64,000 nt of DNA from Albidovulum sediminis (GCF_025380365.1 NZ_JAOCQF010000001.1:1352245-1416244); one strand, 5' to 3'; counted from the first letter of the stretch, positions 25,825 through 34,477 are shown. Translations and numbers: made by a program. Notes: generated by a model not told the origin, from the sequence alone.

Positions 25825-26568
25825 TCACAGGAAGTCGGCGACCTTCTGCCGCGCCGGCCGCGCCTCGCGCAACGCCTCTGCCAGGTCGATCGTGCGGTTG
25901 AACAAGGCCCGTCCGACGATCGCGCCCGACACGTCCCCCAGCAGCCTCAGGCGCGATATGTCGTCGATCGTCCGGACGATGCCGCTCGCGATGACCGGCA
26001 CCTTGGTCGACCTCGCTATCGCCTCGACCATCCCCAGCGACGCGTCCGCCCCCTCGATGTCGGCGGCGATGTCGGTGACGATGATGGCGGCAAAGGGCGT
26101 GCCCTTGAAGGCGTTGATGAACCCCTCGGCGGTATAGGCGCTTTGCGCCTTCCAGCCCTCGATCATCACATGGCCCTGCCACACATCGACCGCCAGCACG
26201 ATCTGGTCGACATGCCGTTCCGCAAGTTCCTTCACCAGATGCGGGTTCTGCGCCGCCAGCGTGCCCACCACGATGCGCCCCGCCCCGAGGTCGATCCATT
26301 CCTCGATCCTGTCGCGAGAGCGGAAGCCGCCGCCCAGTTGCACCGGAATCCCCGCCTCGCGGATGATCCGCACCACCAGGTCTCGGTTGTCGAACTTGCC
26401 CGTGACCGCGTCGAAATCGGTGACATGCATCCATTCCGCCCCGGCATGGGCGAATTCCTTCGCCTTCTCGACCGGATCGACATGCCAGATCGCCGCCTCG
26501 GACATGTTGCCCCGCGGCAAGCTCACGCATCGTCCGTTCTGAATCTCGATCGTCGGGTAGATGATCAT
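25825..26568 (-). CDS. HisA-like TIM-barrel isomerase paralogue with Asp8 replaced by Glu
   Basis: 247-aa protein of the HisA/HisF family (phosphoribosyl-formimino-AICAR-phosphate isomerase fold). The barrel pattern is intact: MIIYPTIEIQNGRCVSL, GAEWMHVTDFDA, QLGGGFRS, VVGTLAAQNP, and the phosphate-binding end GAIVGRALF. The N-terminal catalytic aspartate of HisA (Asp8, usually in AIDL) is Glu8 here, and the SGGI phosphate loop reads SGIV. Asp128 of the second catalytic position is present. It stands apart from other his genes, between acpP and fabF. It may be a HisA paralogue with altered substrate; whether a standard hisA exists elsewhere cannot be seen. Confidence 0.8.
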   Translation of the reverse strand: MIIYPTIEIQNGRCVSLPRGNMSEAAIWHVDPVEKAKEFAHAGAEWMHVTDFDAVTGKFDNRDLVVRIIREAGIPVQLGGGFRSRDRIEEWIDLGAGRIVVGTLAAQNPHLVKELAERHVDQIVLAVDVWQGHVMIEGWKAQSAYTAEGFINAFKGTPFAAIIVTDIAADIEGADASLGMVEAIARSTKVPVIASGIVRTIDDISRLRLLGDVSGAIVGRALFNRTIDLAEALREARPARQKVADFL

Positions 26569-26688
26569 GCGGTCCTCCCTGCGCATAGTGCCGGACGCCC
26601 GGCCCCGCGCGCGGCCAAGGGGCACCCCGCATGCCTACCCTAGCAGGAATTTCGCCCGTTTCCCAATGCCATTCCCGGCACCGGACCG

Positions 26689-27066
26689 TCAGGCCCTGCG
26701 CGAGGTGGCCACCGCCACCAGCACCTGCACAGCGAGAATCGCCATCGCCGCCGTGCCGATCCAGCCGAAGAACCACATCCGCCCCGCCGCCGCGTCCTCG
26801 GCATAGGAGGCGGCAAAGCGCGCGCCGCCCACACGCGCCACTCCGTAGGCCACCGCCAAAAGGCCGCAGGCCACCGCAACGCGCGGGGCCGTCGTCAGGC
26901 GCAGCGCCGCAAGGGCGGAGACAGCGACCACGCCAGGCGCGATGGCGTAATAGGCCACCCGCTCCGCCCACCAGGGATGGGCACCCAGCCACTCGGTCAG
27001 ACCCAGATGCGCGGCGACCAGCACGGCGGCAACCGCAACGGCAAGACTCAGGATCAGGTTTCGCAT
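26689..27066 (-). CDS. Small integral membrane protein of unknown function
   Basis: 125 aa, Ala/Val/Leu rich, with about four predicted membrane segments (LILSLAVAVAAVLVAAHLG; VAYYAIAPGVVAVSALAAL; VAVACGLLAVAYGVARVGG; MWFFGWIGTAAMAILAVQVLV). No family recognised; a DUF4345-like or similar small membrane protein is possible. I took the ATG at 27066 (MRNLILSL) because upstream sequence is Arg/Pro rich and unlike a protein start. Same orientation as acpP and hisA-like genes. Confidence 0.7.
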   Translation of the reverse strand: MRNLILSLAVAVAAVLVAAHLGLTEWLGAHPWWAERVAYYAIAPGVVAVSALAALRLTTAPRVAVACGLLAVAYGVARVGGARFAASYAEDAAAGRMWFFGWIGTAAMAILAVQVLVAVATSRRA

Positions 27067-27186
27067 CGGCGCGGGGTCTCCTCGGCAAAGGCGCGCGGGC
27101 TGGCGTTGCGGGCGCACACTATGCGCGGACGCGGTCACCACCAAGTCACACCCCCGCGAGCGGAAAGCGGTCCCCGAAACGCAAGA

Positions 27187-27207
27187 CGGCGCCCCACCGG
27201 GGCGCCG
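27187..27207 (-). terminator. Hairpin terminator after acpP
   Basis: Perfect 9-bp stem (CGGCGCCCC / GGGGCGCCG) with a 3-base loop, followed on the minus strand by TCTTGCGTTT. Lies 24 bases beyond the acpP stop. Confidence 0.65.
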
Positions 27208-27231
27208 CCAATTCGGTCGCTGAGAAAGATC

Positions 27232-27471
27232 TCAGGCCGCTTCGGAGATGAACTTCACCGCATCGCCGAAGGTCTGGATGGTTTCGGCCGCATCATCGGG
27301 GATCTCGATGCCGAACTCTTCCTCGAACGCCATCACCAGCTCCACGGTGTCAAGGCTGTCGGCGCCCAGATCGTCGATGAACGACGCATTTTCGGTCACC
27401 TTGTCCTCGTCCACACCCAGGTGCTCGACGACGATCTTCTTCACGCGATCAGCAATGTCGCTCATGTCCAA
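27232..27471 (-). CDS. acpP: Acyl carrier protein
   Basis: 79-aa acidic carrier for growing acyl chains. The phosphopantetheine serine is in [19 protein letters not shown]. Length and helical pattern are canonical. Flanked by its own candidate promoter upstream and a hairpin downstream, so it can be expressed at a higher level than its fab neighbours. Confidence 0.98.
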   Translation of the reverse strand: MDMSDIADRVKKIVVEHLGVDEDKVTENASFIDDLGADSLDTVELVMAFEEEFGIEIPDDAAETIQTFGDAVKFISEAA

Positions 27472-27590
27472 TCCTCATATTCGCGGGACCGCCCCGCCTT
27501 TGGTTCTTTGCTCGTTTTCAGAGCGGTTCTGGCCCTGCGTAAGGCAAGACCGCCGGCTGAAGCTCAGTCCCCCCCGGCAAATCAGCGCCG

Positions 27591-27618
27591 CCTATAGCAC
27601 AGTCTTGGCATGAGGCAA
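27591..27618 (-). promoter_or_regulatory. Candidate acpP promoter
   Basis: On the minus strand TTGCCT (27618-27613) and TATAGG (27596-27591) are spaced by 16 bases, about 120 bases before the acpP start codon. It lies in the fabG-acpP gap, supporting separate acpP transcription. Confidence 0.55.
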
Positions 27619-27649
27619 ACGCTTTCGCAACCGGCAGCGGGCCGACCGC

Positions 27650-28387
27650 TCAGATCATCGCCATGCCGCCGTTGACGTGCAGCGTCGTGCCGGTGACATA
27701 GCCTGCCTCGGGGCTGGCGAGATAGAGGACCGCCGCGCCGATCTCGTCGGCCTCGCCCATCCGTCCCGCCGGCACCTGCGTCAGGATGCGCGCCTTCTGC
27801 TCGTCGTTCAGCTTGTCGGTCATCGCCGTGGTGATGAAGCCCGGCGCCACGCAGTTCACCGTGATGCCGCGGCTCGCCACCTCATAGGCCAGGCTCTTCG
27901 ACATGCCGACCATCCCCGCCTTGGCGGCGGCATAGTTGCCCTGCCCCGGATTGCCCGTCGCCCCCACGATCGAGGAAATGTTGACGATCCGCCCCCAGCG
28001 CGCCTTCATCATGCCCCGCAGGACACCCCGGCACAGCCGGAAGGTGGAGGTCAGGTTGACCTCGATCACCTCGCGCCATTCCTCGTCCGACATGCGCATG
28101 AACAGGTTGTCGCGGGTGATACCGGCGTTGTTCACAAGGACATCCACCGCGCCCATCGCCTCGACCGCCTGCTTCGGCAGCGCCTCGACCGCGGCGGCAT
28201 CGGAAAGGTTGCACTGCAGCACATGCGCCCGCGCGCCCAGTTCCCCGGCCAGCGCCTCGAGCGGCTCCATCCGCGTGCCCGACAGCGCCACCGTCGCCCC
28301 CGCGCCATGAAGCGCCCGCGCGATCGCCCCGCCGATCCCCCCCGATGCGCCGGTGACCAGCGCAGATTTCCCCGTCAGATCGAACAT
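27650..28387 (-). CDS. fabG: 3-oxoacyl-ACP reductase
   Basis: NADPH-dependent reductase of the elongation cycle, 245 aa. Nucleotide-binding GASGGIGGAIA near the N-terminus, NNAGITRDNLFMRM, catalytic Ser in NISSIVG and YAAAK tetrad residues in GNYAAAKAG. Start at 28387 (MFDLTGK) matches the family; an ATG two codons upstream is also possible. Downstream of fabD in the same direction, with an oppositely oriented gene between them. Confidence 0.96.
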   Translation of the reverse strand: MFDLTGKSALVTGASGGIGGAIARALHGAGATVALSGTRMEPLEALAGELGARAHVLQCNLSDAAAVEALPKQAVEAMGAVDVLVNNAGITRDNLFMRMSDEEWREVIEVNLTSTFRLCRGVLRGMMKARWGRIVNISSIVGATGNPGQGNYAAAKAGMVGMSKSLAYEVASRGITVNCVAPGFITTAMTDKLNDEQKARILTQVPAGRMGEADEIGAAVLYLASPEAGYVTGTTLHVNGGMAMI

Positions 28388-28517
28388 CGCCATCCCCGCG
28401 TCAGACTGCCTGTCGCCCCCATAGCAGCCCGCCGCCCGCCGCGCCACCCGGCTTGCGGGAATCGCGGACAGGGCGCCGCTTTTGCGCTACCCTGCCCCAT
28501 ATCGCAGGGAGGCGCCG

Positions 28518-28991
28518 ATGAAGGTCACTGTCACCTATCCCAAGCCCAAGGCGAAGTCCTTCAACGTCAAGGGCAAATCCATTCCCGAAGTCTTCAAGTC
28601 GCTGAACAAGAACGGCTACTGGGGTCGCTACAGGTCGGACGCGGACATCGACTGGGGCAAGGACGACCCGGTCAAGAAGGCAGACATCACCGCCGCGCCC
28701 TACATCATCCTTCCGACCTGGACCGACTACAGCAAGGCGACCAAGGACGAAAAGAAATCCTGGGACGACATGATGAAGGCGCTCGAAAAGCACGAGAACA
28801 ACCACCACAAGATCTTCGAGGACGCGGTCGAGGAGTTCAAGAAGTCGATCGAGAAGCGCGACGACCTCTCTGCCAAGGACGCGAAATCGCTCTGGAAGGA
28901 TTTCCTGAAGGACACCCAGGACGCCCAGGACAAGTACGACACCCGAACCAAGCACGGCGAGAAGGAAGGCGTCGAACTGGTCGAACCCTAG
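28518..28991 (+). CDS. Putative cytoplasmic zinc-metallopeptidase-like protein (HExxH, DUF922-like)
   Basis: 157-aa Lys/Asp-rich protein with the zinc-peptidase motif HENNH at residues 92-96 in a helix (MMKALEKHENNHHKIFEDA), preceded by a beta-rich N-terminal half ending APYIILPTWTDY. The layout LPxW, then W-D, then HExxH resembles DUF922 predicted proteases, but those are usually exported and this has no signal peptide. Start at ATG 28518 after GGGAGG. It lies in the opposite direction between fabD and fabG. Catalytic activity is untested inference. Confidence 0.72.
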   Translation: MKVTVTYPKPKAKSFNVKGKSIPEVFKSLNKNGYWGRYRSDADIDWGKDDPVKKADITAAPYIILPTWTDYSKATKDEKKSWDDMMKALEKHENNHHKIFEDAVEEFKKSIEKRDDLSAKDAKSLWKDFLKDTQDAQDKYDTRTKHGEKEGVELVEP

Positions 28992-28994
28992 GCG

Positions 28995-29924
28995 CTATCC
29001 CTTCGCCGCGGCGATGTCCTCGGGCGCCGCGATGGCGCGGGTCTCCGCCTCCTTCGCGATGCGGCGGATCATGCCCGACAGCGCCTTGCCCGCGCCGATC
29101 TCCCAGAACGCGGCCACGCCCTGGCCCGCCATCCATTCGACCGATTCCCGCCAGCGCACCGCGCCCGTGACCTGTTCGACCAGCAGGCTGCGGATCACCT
29201 CCGGCTCGCTCACCGCCCGGGCGCGCACGTTAGCGACCACCGGGACCGCCGGCGTGCGGATCGCCACGTCGTCCAGCGCCTCGGCCATCACGCGGGCCGC
29301 AGGCGCCATCAGCGCGCAGTGGAAGGGGGCGCTCACCGGCAGCAGGACCGCGCGCTTGGCGCCACGCGCCTTCGCGATCTCGACCGCCCGTTCGACTGCC
29401 GCCTTGTGCCCCGACACAACCACCTGCGCCGGATCGTTGTCGTTCGCCGCCTGGCACACCTCGCCCATCGCGGCCTCCGCCGCCACCGCCGAGGCCGCCT
29501 CGAAATCAAGCCCGAGAAGGGCCGCCATCGCGCCCACGCCAACCGGCACCGCCTCCTGCATCGCCCGGCCGCGCTGGCGCAGAAGCCGCGCGGTGTCGGC
29601 CAGGCTCAGCGCCCCCGCGGCGCACAGCGCCGAGTATTCGCCCAGCGAATGGCCGGCCACAAAGGCCGCCGAGGTCACGCCGATCCCCTCCGCCTCCAGC
29701 GCCCGCATGACGGCGATCGAGGTCGCCATCAGCGCCGGCTGCGCATTTTCGGTCAGCGTCAGTTGCTCCTGCGCCCCCTCCCAGATCAGGGACGAGAGCT
29801 TTTCGCCCAGCGCGGCATCCACCTCGTCGAAAACCGCCCGCGCCGCCGGATAGGCATCGGCCAGGGCCTTGCCCATGCCGACGACCTGCGCCCCCTGTCC
29901 CGGAAAAACGAATGCCCGCGCCAT
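28995..29924 (-). CDS. fabD: Malonyl-CoA:ACP transacylase
   Basis: 309-aa acyltransferase loading malonyl groups onto ACP. Starts MARAFVFPGQGAQ; catalytic serine in AGHSLGEYSALC; catalytic histidine in SAPFHCALM; C-terminal FWEIGAGKALSGMIRR. Start at 29924 chosen because the conserved FVFPGQGAQ begins there. Its 3' end abuts the convergent HExxH gene, 3 bases away. Confidence 0.97.
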   Translation of the reverse strand: MARAFVFPGQGAQVVGMGKALADAYPAARAVFDEVDAALGEKLSSLIWEGAQEQLTLTENAQPALMATSIAVMRALEAEGIGVTSAAFVAGHSLGEYSALCAAGALSLADTARLLRQRGRAMQEAVPVGVGAMAALLGLDFEAASAVAAEAAMGEVCQAANDNDPAQVVVSGHKAAVERAVEIAKARGAKRAVLLPVSAPFHCALMAPAARVMAEALDDVAIRTPAVPVVANVRARAVSEPEVIRSLLVEQVTGAVRWRESVEWMAGQGVAAFWEIGAGKALSGMIRRIAKEAETRAIAAPEDIAAAKG

Positions 29925-30044
29925 CTCTTGCCCCCCGATCAAGCTTTCCTCCGGCATAGCGCGCACACGCGCCGCGCGCAATGCGTGCGGGTCTAGGCAA
30001 ACCTCGCCTCTCGCGCCATCATGCCCCGGATCAGGGGGAACGGC

Positions 30045-30881
30045 ATGGCGCGCCATCACGGACAGCACGGTTACGGCCCCGCGATGCGGTTTCTGCACTG
30101 GCTCGTGGCCGCGCTGATCGTTGCGGTGGCCTTGCGCGGGCTGACCATGGTCCGGTTGCCGGCCTCGACCGAAGCCGAGGCCGCGGGCGTATTCGCCGCC
30201 TACTCCGTTCACAAGACCGCGGGTCTGGCCGCCCTCGCGCTGATCCTCCTGCGCCTTGTAGCCCGGCTCCTGACCTCAGGCCCCGGCCCCCTGCATCCCG
30301 AACGCAAGGTGGAGCTTTTCCTGGCCCGGCTGACACACCTGACGCTCTGGGGCGCGATGATCCTTCTGCCGCTGTCGGGCTGGCTGCGCCACGCCTCCGC
30401 ACCCGGAATCGCGCCGATCCTGTGGCCCTTCGGCCAGCACCTTCCCGGCATTCCCGCCGACGAATCGTTCTCGCGCCTCATGCAGACGTTCCACCGCCTT
30501 GCCGGCTGGGTCCTCGCGGCGGCGCTCGCCCTGCACCTCCTCGGCACCCTGAAGCACCTTATCGTCGACCGCGACACGACGATGGCGCGCATGACCACCG
30601 GGCGCGGCCCCTATGCGCCCCCCGCCGGCGGCGCCTGGATACCGGCGCTGGCCGCGCTCGGCCTCTGGATGCTCGTCGCCCTCGTTGCGCTCCGCACCGC
30701 CCCCACCCCGGAGCCCGACCCGTTCGAGGCGATCCCCGAAGGATTCGCCCCGCTGTCCGATCCCGCGCCGGAGACCGCCCCGCCCGCCGCGTCGATCCCT
30801 CCCCCCGACGCCGTGCCCGCGCCGGACGACGCGGCGGAGCCGTCCGAGCCGATCGACATGCCGCCGCCCCCCGCCGACTGA
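30045..30881 (+). CDS. Cytochrome b561-family membrane protein with Pro-rich C-terminal tail
   Basis: 278-aa inner-membrane b-type cytochrome. Four membrane helices with likely haem histidines in MRFLHWLV, YSVHKTAG, FHRLAGW and ALHLLGTLKH. After the last helix (about residue 230) a Pro/Ala/Asp/Glu-rich tail of about 60 residues is unusual for the family. ATG 30045 follows AGGGGGAACGGC. Probably transfers electrons between quinol and a periplasmic partner that is not encoded nearby. Confidence 0.85.
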   Translation: MARHHGQHGYGPAMRFLHWLVAALIVAVALRGLTMVRLPASTEAEAAGVFAAYSVHKTAGLAALALILLRLVARLLTSGPGPLHPERKVELFLARLTHLTLWGAMILLPLSGWLRHASAPGIAPILWPFGQHLPGIPADESFSRLMQTFHRLAGWVLAAALALHLLGTLKHLIVDRDTTMARMTTGRGPYAPPAGGAWIPALAALGLWMLVALVALRTAPTPEPDPFEAIPEGFAPLSDPAPETAPPAASIPPPDAVPAPDDAAEPSEPIDMPPPPAD

Positions 30882-30912
30882 CCGGGGCACCGACAGCACC
30901 GCGACCGGGCGC

Positions 30913-30940
30913 TTGCATCCCGCCCGCTTTCCTCTATAAG
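30913..30940 (+). promoter_or_regulatory. Candidate promoter for rpsF-rpsR-rplI
   Basis: TTGCAT (30913-30918) and TATAAG (30935-30940) spaced by 16 bases, about 100 bases before the rpsF start, leaving a leader long enough for autoregulation. Confidence 0.6.
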
Positions 30941-30958
30941 GCCGCATCCTTCCGCATT

Positions 30959-30983
30959 CACGAAACCGGCGTAGCCTCTCGTG
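30959..30983 (+). promoter_or_regulatory. Stem-loop in rpsF leader, candidate S6:S18-binding RNA element
   Basis: CACGA / TCGTG outer stem, an internal loop with CC on the 5' side, and a GGC-GTA-GCC apical hairpin. Ribosomal S6:S18 dimers are known to bind CCG-containing bulged stem-loops in rpsF leaders of many bacteria; this element has the right position and general shape. Exact match to the consensus was not computed. Confidence 0.4.
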
Positions 30984-31041
30984 GCGGGTCGCGGAAGGTT
31001 CGCCCGCCTATGAAGCCGCCCGAGACGTAAAAGGAGCATAC

Positions 31042-31458
31042 ATGCCGCTTTACGAGCATGTCCTGATCGCGCGCCAGGATCTTTCCAACGCGCAGGCCGA
31101 AGGGCTCATCGAACACTTCTCCACGGTCATTGCGGACAACGGCGGCAACGTCGTCGGGTCCGAATACTGGGGCGTCAAGACGATGGCCTACAAGATCAAC
31201 AAGAACCGCAAGGGCCACTACGCCTTCCTGCGTACCGACGCGCCCTCGGCCGCCGTGCAGGAGATGGAGCGTCTCGCCCGCCTGCACGACGACGTCATGC
31301 GCGTCATGTCGGTCCGCGTCGATGCGCACGAGGATGGCCCCTCGGTGCAAATGCAGAAGCGCGATGATCGCGGGGATCGCGGGGATCGCGGCGACCGTGG
31401 CGACCGCGGTGATCGTGGCGACCGCGGTGATCGCGGCGAACGCCGTGAACGTCGTTGA
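31042..31458 (+). CDS. rpsF: 30S ribosomal protein S6 with DRG-repeat tail
   Basis: 138 aa. Residues 1-100 are the S6 fold ([40 protein letters not shown]). Beyond that, eight consecutive Asp-Arg-Gly triplets and ERRERR form a low-complexity charged tail. S6 binds S18 on the 30S platform; charged tails are common in alphaproteobacterial S6 but this one is very regular. Preceded by AAAGGAG. First gene of rpsF-rpsR-rplI. Confidence 0.97.
   Translation: MPLYEHVLIARQDLSNAQAEGLIEHFSTVIADNGGNVVGSEYWGVKTMAYKINKNRKGHYAFLRTDAPSAAVQEMERLARLHDDVMRVMSVRVDAHEDGPSVQMQKRDDRGDRGDRGDRGDRGDRGDRGDRGERRERR
31366..31437 (+). repeat. Eight 9-bp tandem repeats encoding DRG in rpsF
   Basis: Units of GAY-CGY-GGN in frame. 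The copies differ at third positions, so the repeat is old enough to have drifted while the amino acids stayed constant. Confidence 0.85.
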
Positions 31459-31486
31459 TCCGGACCTGAGGAAAGGAATATAACCC

Positions 31487-31714
31487 ATGGCGAACAAACC
31501 GTTTTTCCGCCGCCGCAAGGTCTGCCCCTTCTCGGGTGAGAACGCGCCGAAGATCGACTACAAGGACGTCCGTCTGCTTCAGCGCTACATCTCCGAGCGC
31601 GGCAAGATCGTGCCGGCCCGCATCACCGCCGTCTCGGCCAAGAAGCAGCGTGAACTGGCGCAGGCGATCAAGCGCGCCCGCTTCCTCGCGCTTCTGCCCT
31701 ATGCCGTGAAGTAA
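31487..31714 (+). CDS. rpsR: 30S ribosomal protein S18
   Basis: 75-aa basic protein with [28 protein letters not shown] and the C-terminal [13 protein letters not shown]. Forms a heterodimer with S6. Preceded by GAGGAAAGGA; 28 bases after rpsF. Confidence 0.98.
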   Translation: MANKPFFRRRKVCPFSGENAPKIDYKDVRLLQRYISERGKIVPARITAVSAKKQRELAQAIKRARFLALLPYAVK

Positions 31715-31726
31715 GGAGACACGACC

Positions 31727-32296
31727 ATGCAAGTGATCCTTCTCGAACGCGTGGCCAAGCTTGGCCAGATGGGCGATGTCGTCAAGGTCAAGGACGGCTA
31801 CGCGCGCAACTTCCTGCTGCCGCAGGGCAAGGCGCTGCGGGCCTCGGACGCGAACATCAAGAACTTCGAAACCCAGAAGGCCCAGCTCGAGGCGCGCAAC
31901 CTCGAGACCCGGAAAGAGGCCGCGGCGCTCGCCGAGAAGCTCGACGGCCAGACCTATGTCGTGATTCGCTCCGCCTCGGACGCGGGCGCGCTCTACGGCT
32001 CGGTCACGCCGCGCGACATCGCCGATGCCGCCACCGCGGCCGGCTTCTCCATCGACCGTCGGCAGATCTCGCTCACGGCGCCGATCAAGGACCTCGGCCT
32101 GCACACCGTCTCGGTCGTGCTGCACCCCGAGGTGTCCGTCTCGGTGACCGTGAACGTCGCTCGTTCGGCCGAGGAAGCGGCGCTCCAGGCGTCCGGCAAG
32201 TCGATCCAGGAACTCGCGGCCGAAGCGGAAGCTGCGGCGGAATTCGAGATCGCCGAGCTGTTCGACGAAGTCGGCGCCGCGGCCGCCGAAGAATAA
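31727..32296 (+). CDS. rplI: 50S ribosomal protein L9
   Basis: 189 aa, longer than the E. coli protein (149 aa) because of an Ala/Glu-rich C-terminal extension after about residue 150. N-terminal [30 protein letters not shown] is canonical; a long connecting helix ([19 protein letters not shown]) leads to the C-terminal domain. Follows rpsR by 12 bases and is followed by a terminator. Confidence 0.98.
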   Translation: MQVILLERVAKLGQMGDVVKVKDGYARNFLLPQGKALRASDANIKNFETQKAQLEARNLETRKEAAALAEKLDGQTYVVIRSASDAGALYGSVTPRDIADAATAAGFSIDRRQISLTAPIKDLGLHTVSVVLHPEVSVSVTVNVARSAEEAALQASGKSIQELAAEAEAAAEFEIAELFDEVGAAAAEE

Positions 32297-32319
32297 TCGC
32301 GCCTTCAGGCCGATTTCCG

Positions 32320-32351
32320 ACCGCGCCGGCCCGTCCGGCGCGGTTCTTCGT
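32320..32351 (+). terminator. Terminator after rplI
   Basis: 10-bp stem ACCGCGCCGG / CCGGCGCGGT with a 5-base loop, followed by TCTTCGTTT. It lies 24 bases after the rplI stop. Confidence 0.75.
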
Positions 32352-32450
32352 TTCCCGGCAACGTCCCGTTTCCGTCATCTCCTGTCGCACGCGGCAAAGA
32401 CCGCGGCGCCTGCCCCGCGCCACCCTTGCCCAAACAGGACAGGAACCCGA

Positions 32451-33398
32451 ATGGCCCTTGCCGCCCCTTCCCTGCAACCGGGCCACGCGTCAGGCGCGGG
32501 CGTCGGCTACCTCGTGGCCGGCATCACCGTCTTTTCCGTCCAGGACCTGATCCTGAAGCTCCTCAGCGGCTCCTACCCGCTTTATGAGGTGATGGTGCTC
32601 CGCAGCATCACGGCCATGCCGCTCCTCCTCGTGCTGGTCGCCCTGAACGGCGGGTTGCGTACGCTGGCAGCACCTGGCTGGACGGCGATGGTCGGGCGCG
32701 GGTTCGTCATGTGCTGCGCCTATTTCGGCTATTACCTCGCGCTCGCGGCACTTCCGCTGGCGACGACTGCGGCGCTCTACTTCACCGCGCCGCTCTTCAT
32801 CACGCTGATGTCGGTGTTCCTGTTGCGCGAACACGTGGGCCCGCGGCGCTGGGCCGCCGTCGCCATCGGCTTTCTCGGCGCGCTGATCATGTTGCGGCCG
32901 GGGTCGGAGCTTTTCGACTGGGCGGCGGTGCTCGCCATCGGCTCCGGCCTGACATACGCGATGTCGATGGTCCACGCCCGACACCTCGGCACCCGCCACA
33001 GCGCCGCCGCGCTCGCCTTCTGGGGCAACCTCGTGTTCCTCTGCTGCGCGCTCCTCCTCGCGCTCGCCTTCGGCGGCGGCGCCCACGACAGCCAGTCCCA
33101 CGCCAGCCTCGGGTTCCTCACTCGCGGCTGGGTGACGCCGACGCTCCGCGACCTAGCGCTGATGATGGCGACCGGCATCATCGCGGCGGCGGGTCTCACG
33201 CTTCTGACGCAGGCCTACCGGATCGCGGAATCGAACGTCGTCGCCCCGTTCGAATACACCTCGATGGTGTGGAGCGTCCTGTTCGGCTGGCTCTTCTTCC
33301 GCGACCTGCCCGACGCGCAGGGCTGGCTCGGCATCGCCATGATCGTGGGCGCGGGCCTCTACGTTCTTTACCGCGAAGGTGTCCGCGCCCGGCGCTGA
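32451..33398 (+). CDS. EamA/DMT-family drug or metabolite exporter
   Basis: 315 aa with about ten membrane helices arranged as two EamA repeats. Recognisable segments: VFSVQDLILKLLSG, FYLALAALPLATTAALYFTAPLFITLMSVFLLRE at the end of repeat one, and the equivalent FEYTSMVWSVLFGWLFF in repeat two. Substrate unknown. Convergent with the cysteine synthase gene, with a 2-base gap. Confidence 0.87.
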   Translation: MALAAPSLQPGHASGAGVGYLVAGITVFSVQDLILKLLSGSYPLYEVMVLRSITAMPLLLVLVALNGGLRTLAAPGWTAMVGRGFVMCCAYFGYYLALAALPLATTAALYFTAPLFITLMSVFLLREHVGPRRWAAVAIGFLGALIMLRPGSELFDWAAVLAIGSGLTYAMSMVHARHLGTRHSAAALAFWGNLVFLCCALLLALAFGGGAHDSQSHASLGFLTRGWVTPTLRDLALMMATGIIAAAGLTLLTQAYRIAESNVVAPFEYTSMVWSVLFGWLFFRDLPDAQGWLGIAMIVGAGLYVLYREGVRARR

Positions 33399-33400
33399 GG

Positions 33401-34477
33401 TCAGCCCAGCTGGCAGCCGGGGGTGGAGCGCATGATCGCGCGCTCCTCCTCGCTCATCTCTTCGGCGATGCCCTCGAACAGCGGCGTCGACAGATAGCGC
33501 TCTCCGGTGTCGGGCAGCATGACCAGGATCACCGACCCCGGTGCCGCACTTTCCGCCACCCGCATCGCCGCGGCGAAGGTGGCCCCTGCCGATATGCCGA
33601 CAAAGATCCCCTCTTCCGCCGCCAGCCGCCGCGACCAACCGATGCCCTCGGGTCCGGTGACCGGGATCAGGTCGTCGTGGAACCCCTTGTCCAGCGTCTC
33701 CTGCAGCACCAGCGGGATGAAGTCCGGCGTCCAGCCCTGGATCGGGTGCGGTTGCCAGGCGGGATGTCCCTGGGCCGGGGCGCCGTCCGCCTCCCGCGGC
33801 TGGGGCGTGCCGCTTTGCACCAGCGCGGCGTTCGTGGGCTCGGTCAGGATGATCTTGGTCTCCGGCCGCGCCTTGCGGATCACGCGCCCGATGCCGGTCA
33901 CCGTGCCGCCGGTGCCATAGCCGGTGACGATGTAGTCCAGCCGCTCGCCCGCGAAATCCGCCAGGATCTCTCGCGCGGTCGTGGCCTCGTGGATGTCGGC
34001 GTTGTCCTTGGTCTCGAACTGGCGGGCCAGGAACCAGCCGTGCTCCTGCGCCAGTTCCACCGCCTTGCGATACATGCCGACGGCCTTTTCGGCCTTGGGC
34101 GTCAGGACCACCTTCGCGCCCAGTAGCCGCATCAGCCGCCGCCGCTCGACCGAGAAGGTTTCCACCATCGTCACGACCAGCGGATAGCCCTTGGCCGCGC
34201 AGACGACCGCAAGGCCGATGCCGGTGTTGCCCGAGGTGGCCTCGACCACCGTCTGACCGGGCTTCAGCCGCCCCTCGCGCTCGGCCGCCTCGATGATGTT
34301 GACGGCCAGCCGGTCCTTGACCGAGGCGCCGGGGTTGAAGGCCTCGACCTTCACGTAGACGCTCACGTGTTCCGGCGCGATCCGGTTGATGCGGATCACC
34401 GGCGTGTCGCCGATGGTGTCAAGCACGCTGTCGTAACGCCGGCCGCGTCCGGCCGTGGTCCTGATGGTTCCGGGCAT
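33401..34477 (-). CDS. cysK: Cysteine synthase (O-acetylserine sulfhydrylase)
   Basis: 358-aa PLP enzyme converting O-acetylserine and sulfide to cysteine. PLP-lysine K54 in NPGASVKDR; substrate loop TSGNTGIGLA; phosphate loop TGYGTGGTVTGIG. Longer than E. coli CysK because of a segment (NAALVQSGTPQPREADG... PHPIQGW) and a C-terminal extension. Preceded by AGGGGGAAC. Together with cysE at 7.3 kb it would complete cysteine synthesis. Confidence 0.92.
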   Translation of the reverse strand: MPGTIRTTAGRGRRYDSVLDTIGDTPVIRINRIAPEHVSVYVKVEAFNPGASVKDRLAVNIIEAAEREGRLKPGQTVVEATSGNTGIGLAVVCAAKGYPLVVTMVETFSVERRRLMRLLGAKVVLTPKAEKAVGMYRKAVELAQEHGWFLARQFETKDNADIHEATTAREILADFAGERLDYIVTGYGTGGTVTGIGRVIRKARPETKIILTEPTNAALVQSGTPQPREADGAPAQGHPAWQPHPIQGWTPDFIPLVLQETLDKGFHDDLIPVTGPEGIGWSRRLAAEEGIFVGISAGATFAAAMRVAESAAPGSVILVMLPDTGERYLSTPLFEGIAEEMSEEERAIMRSTPGCQLG

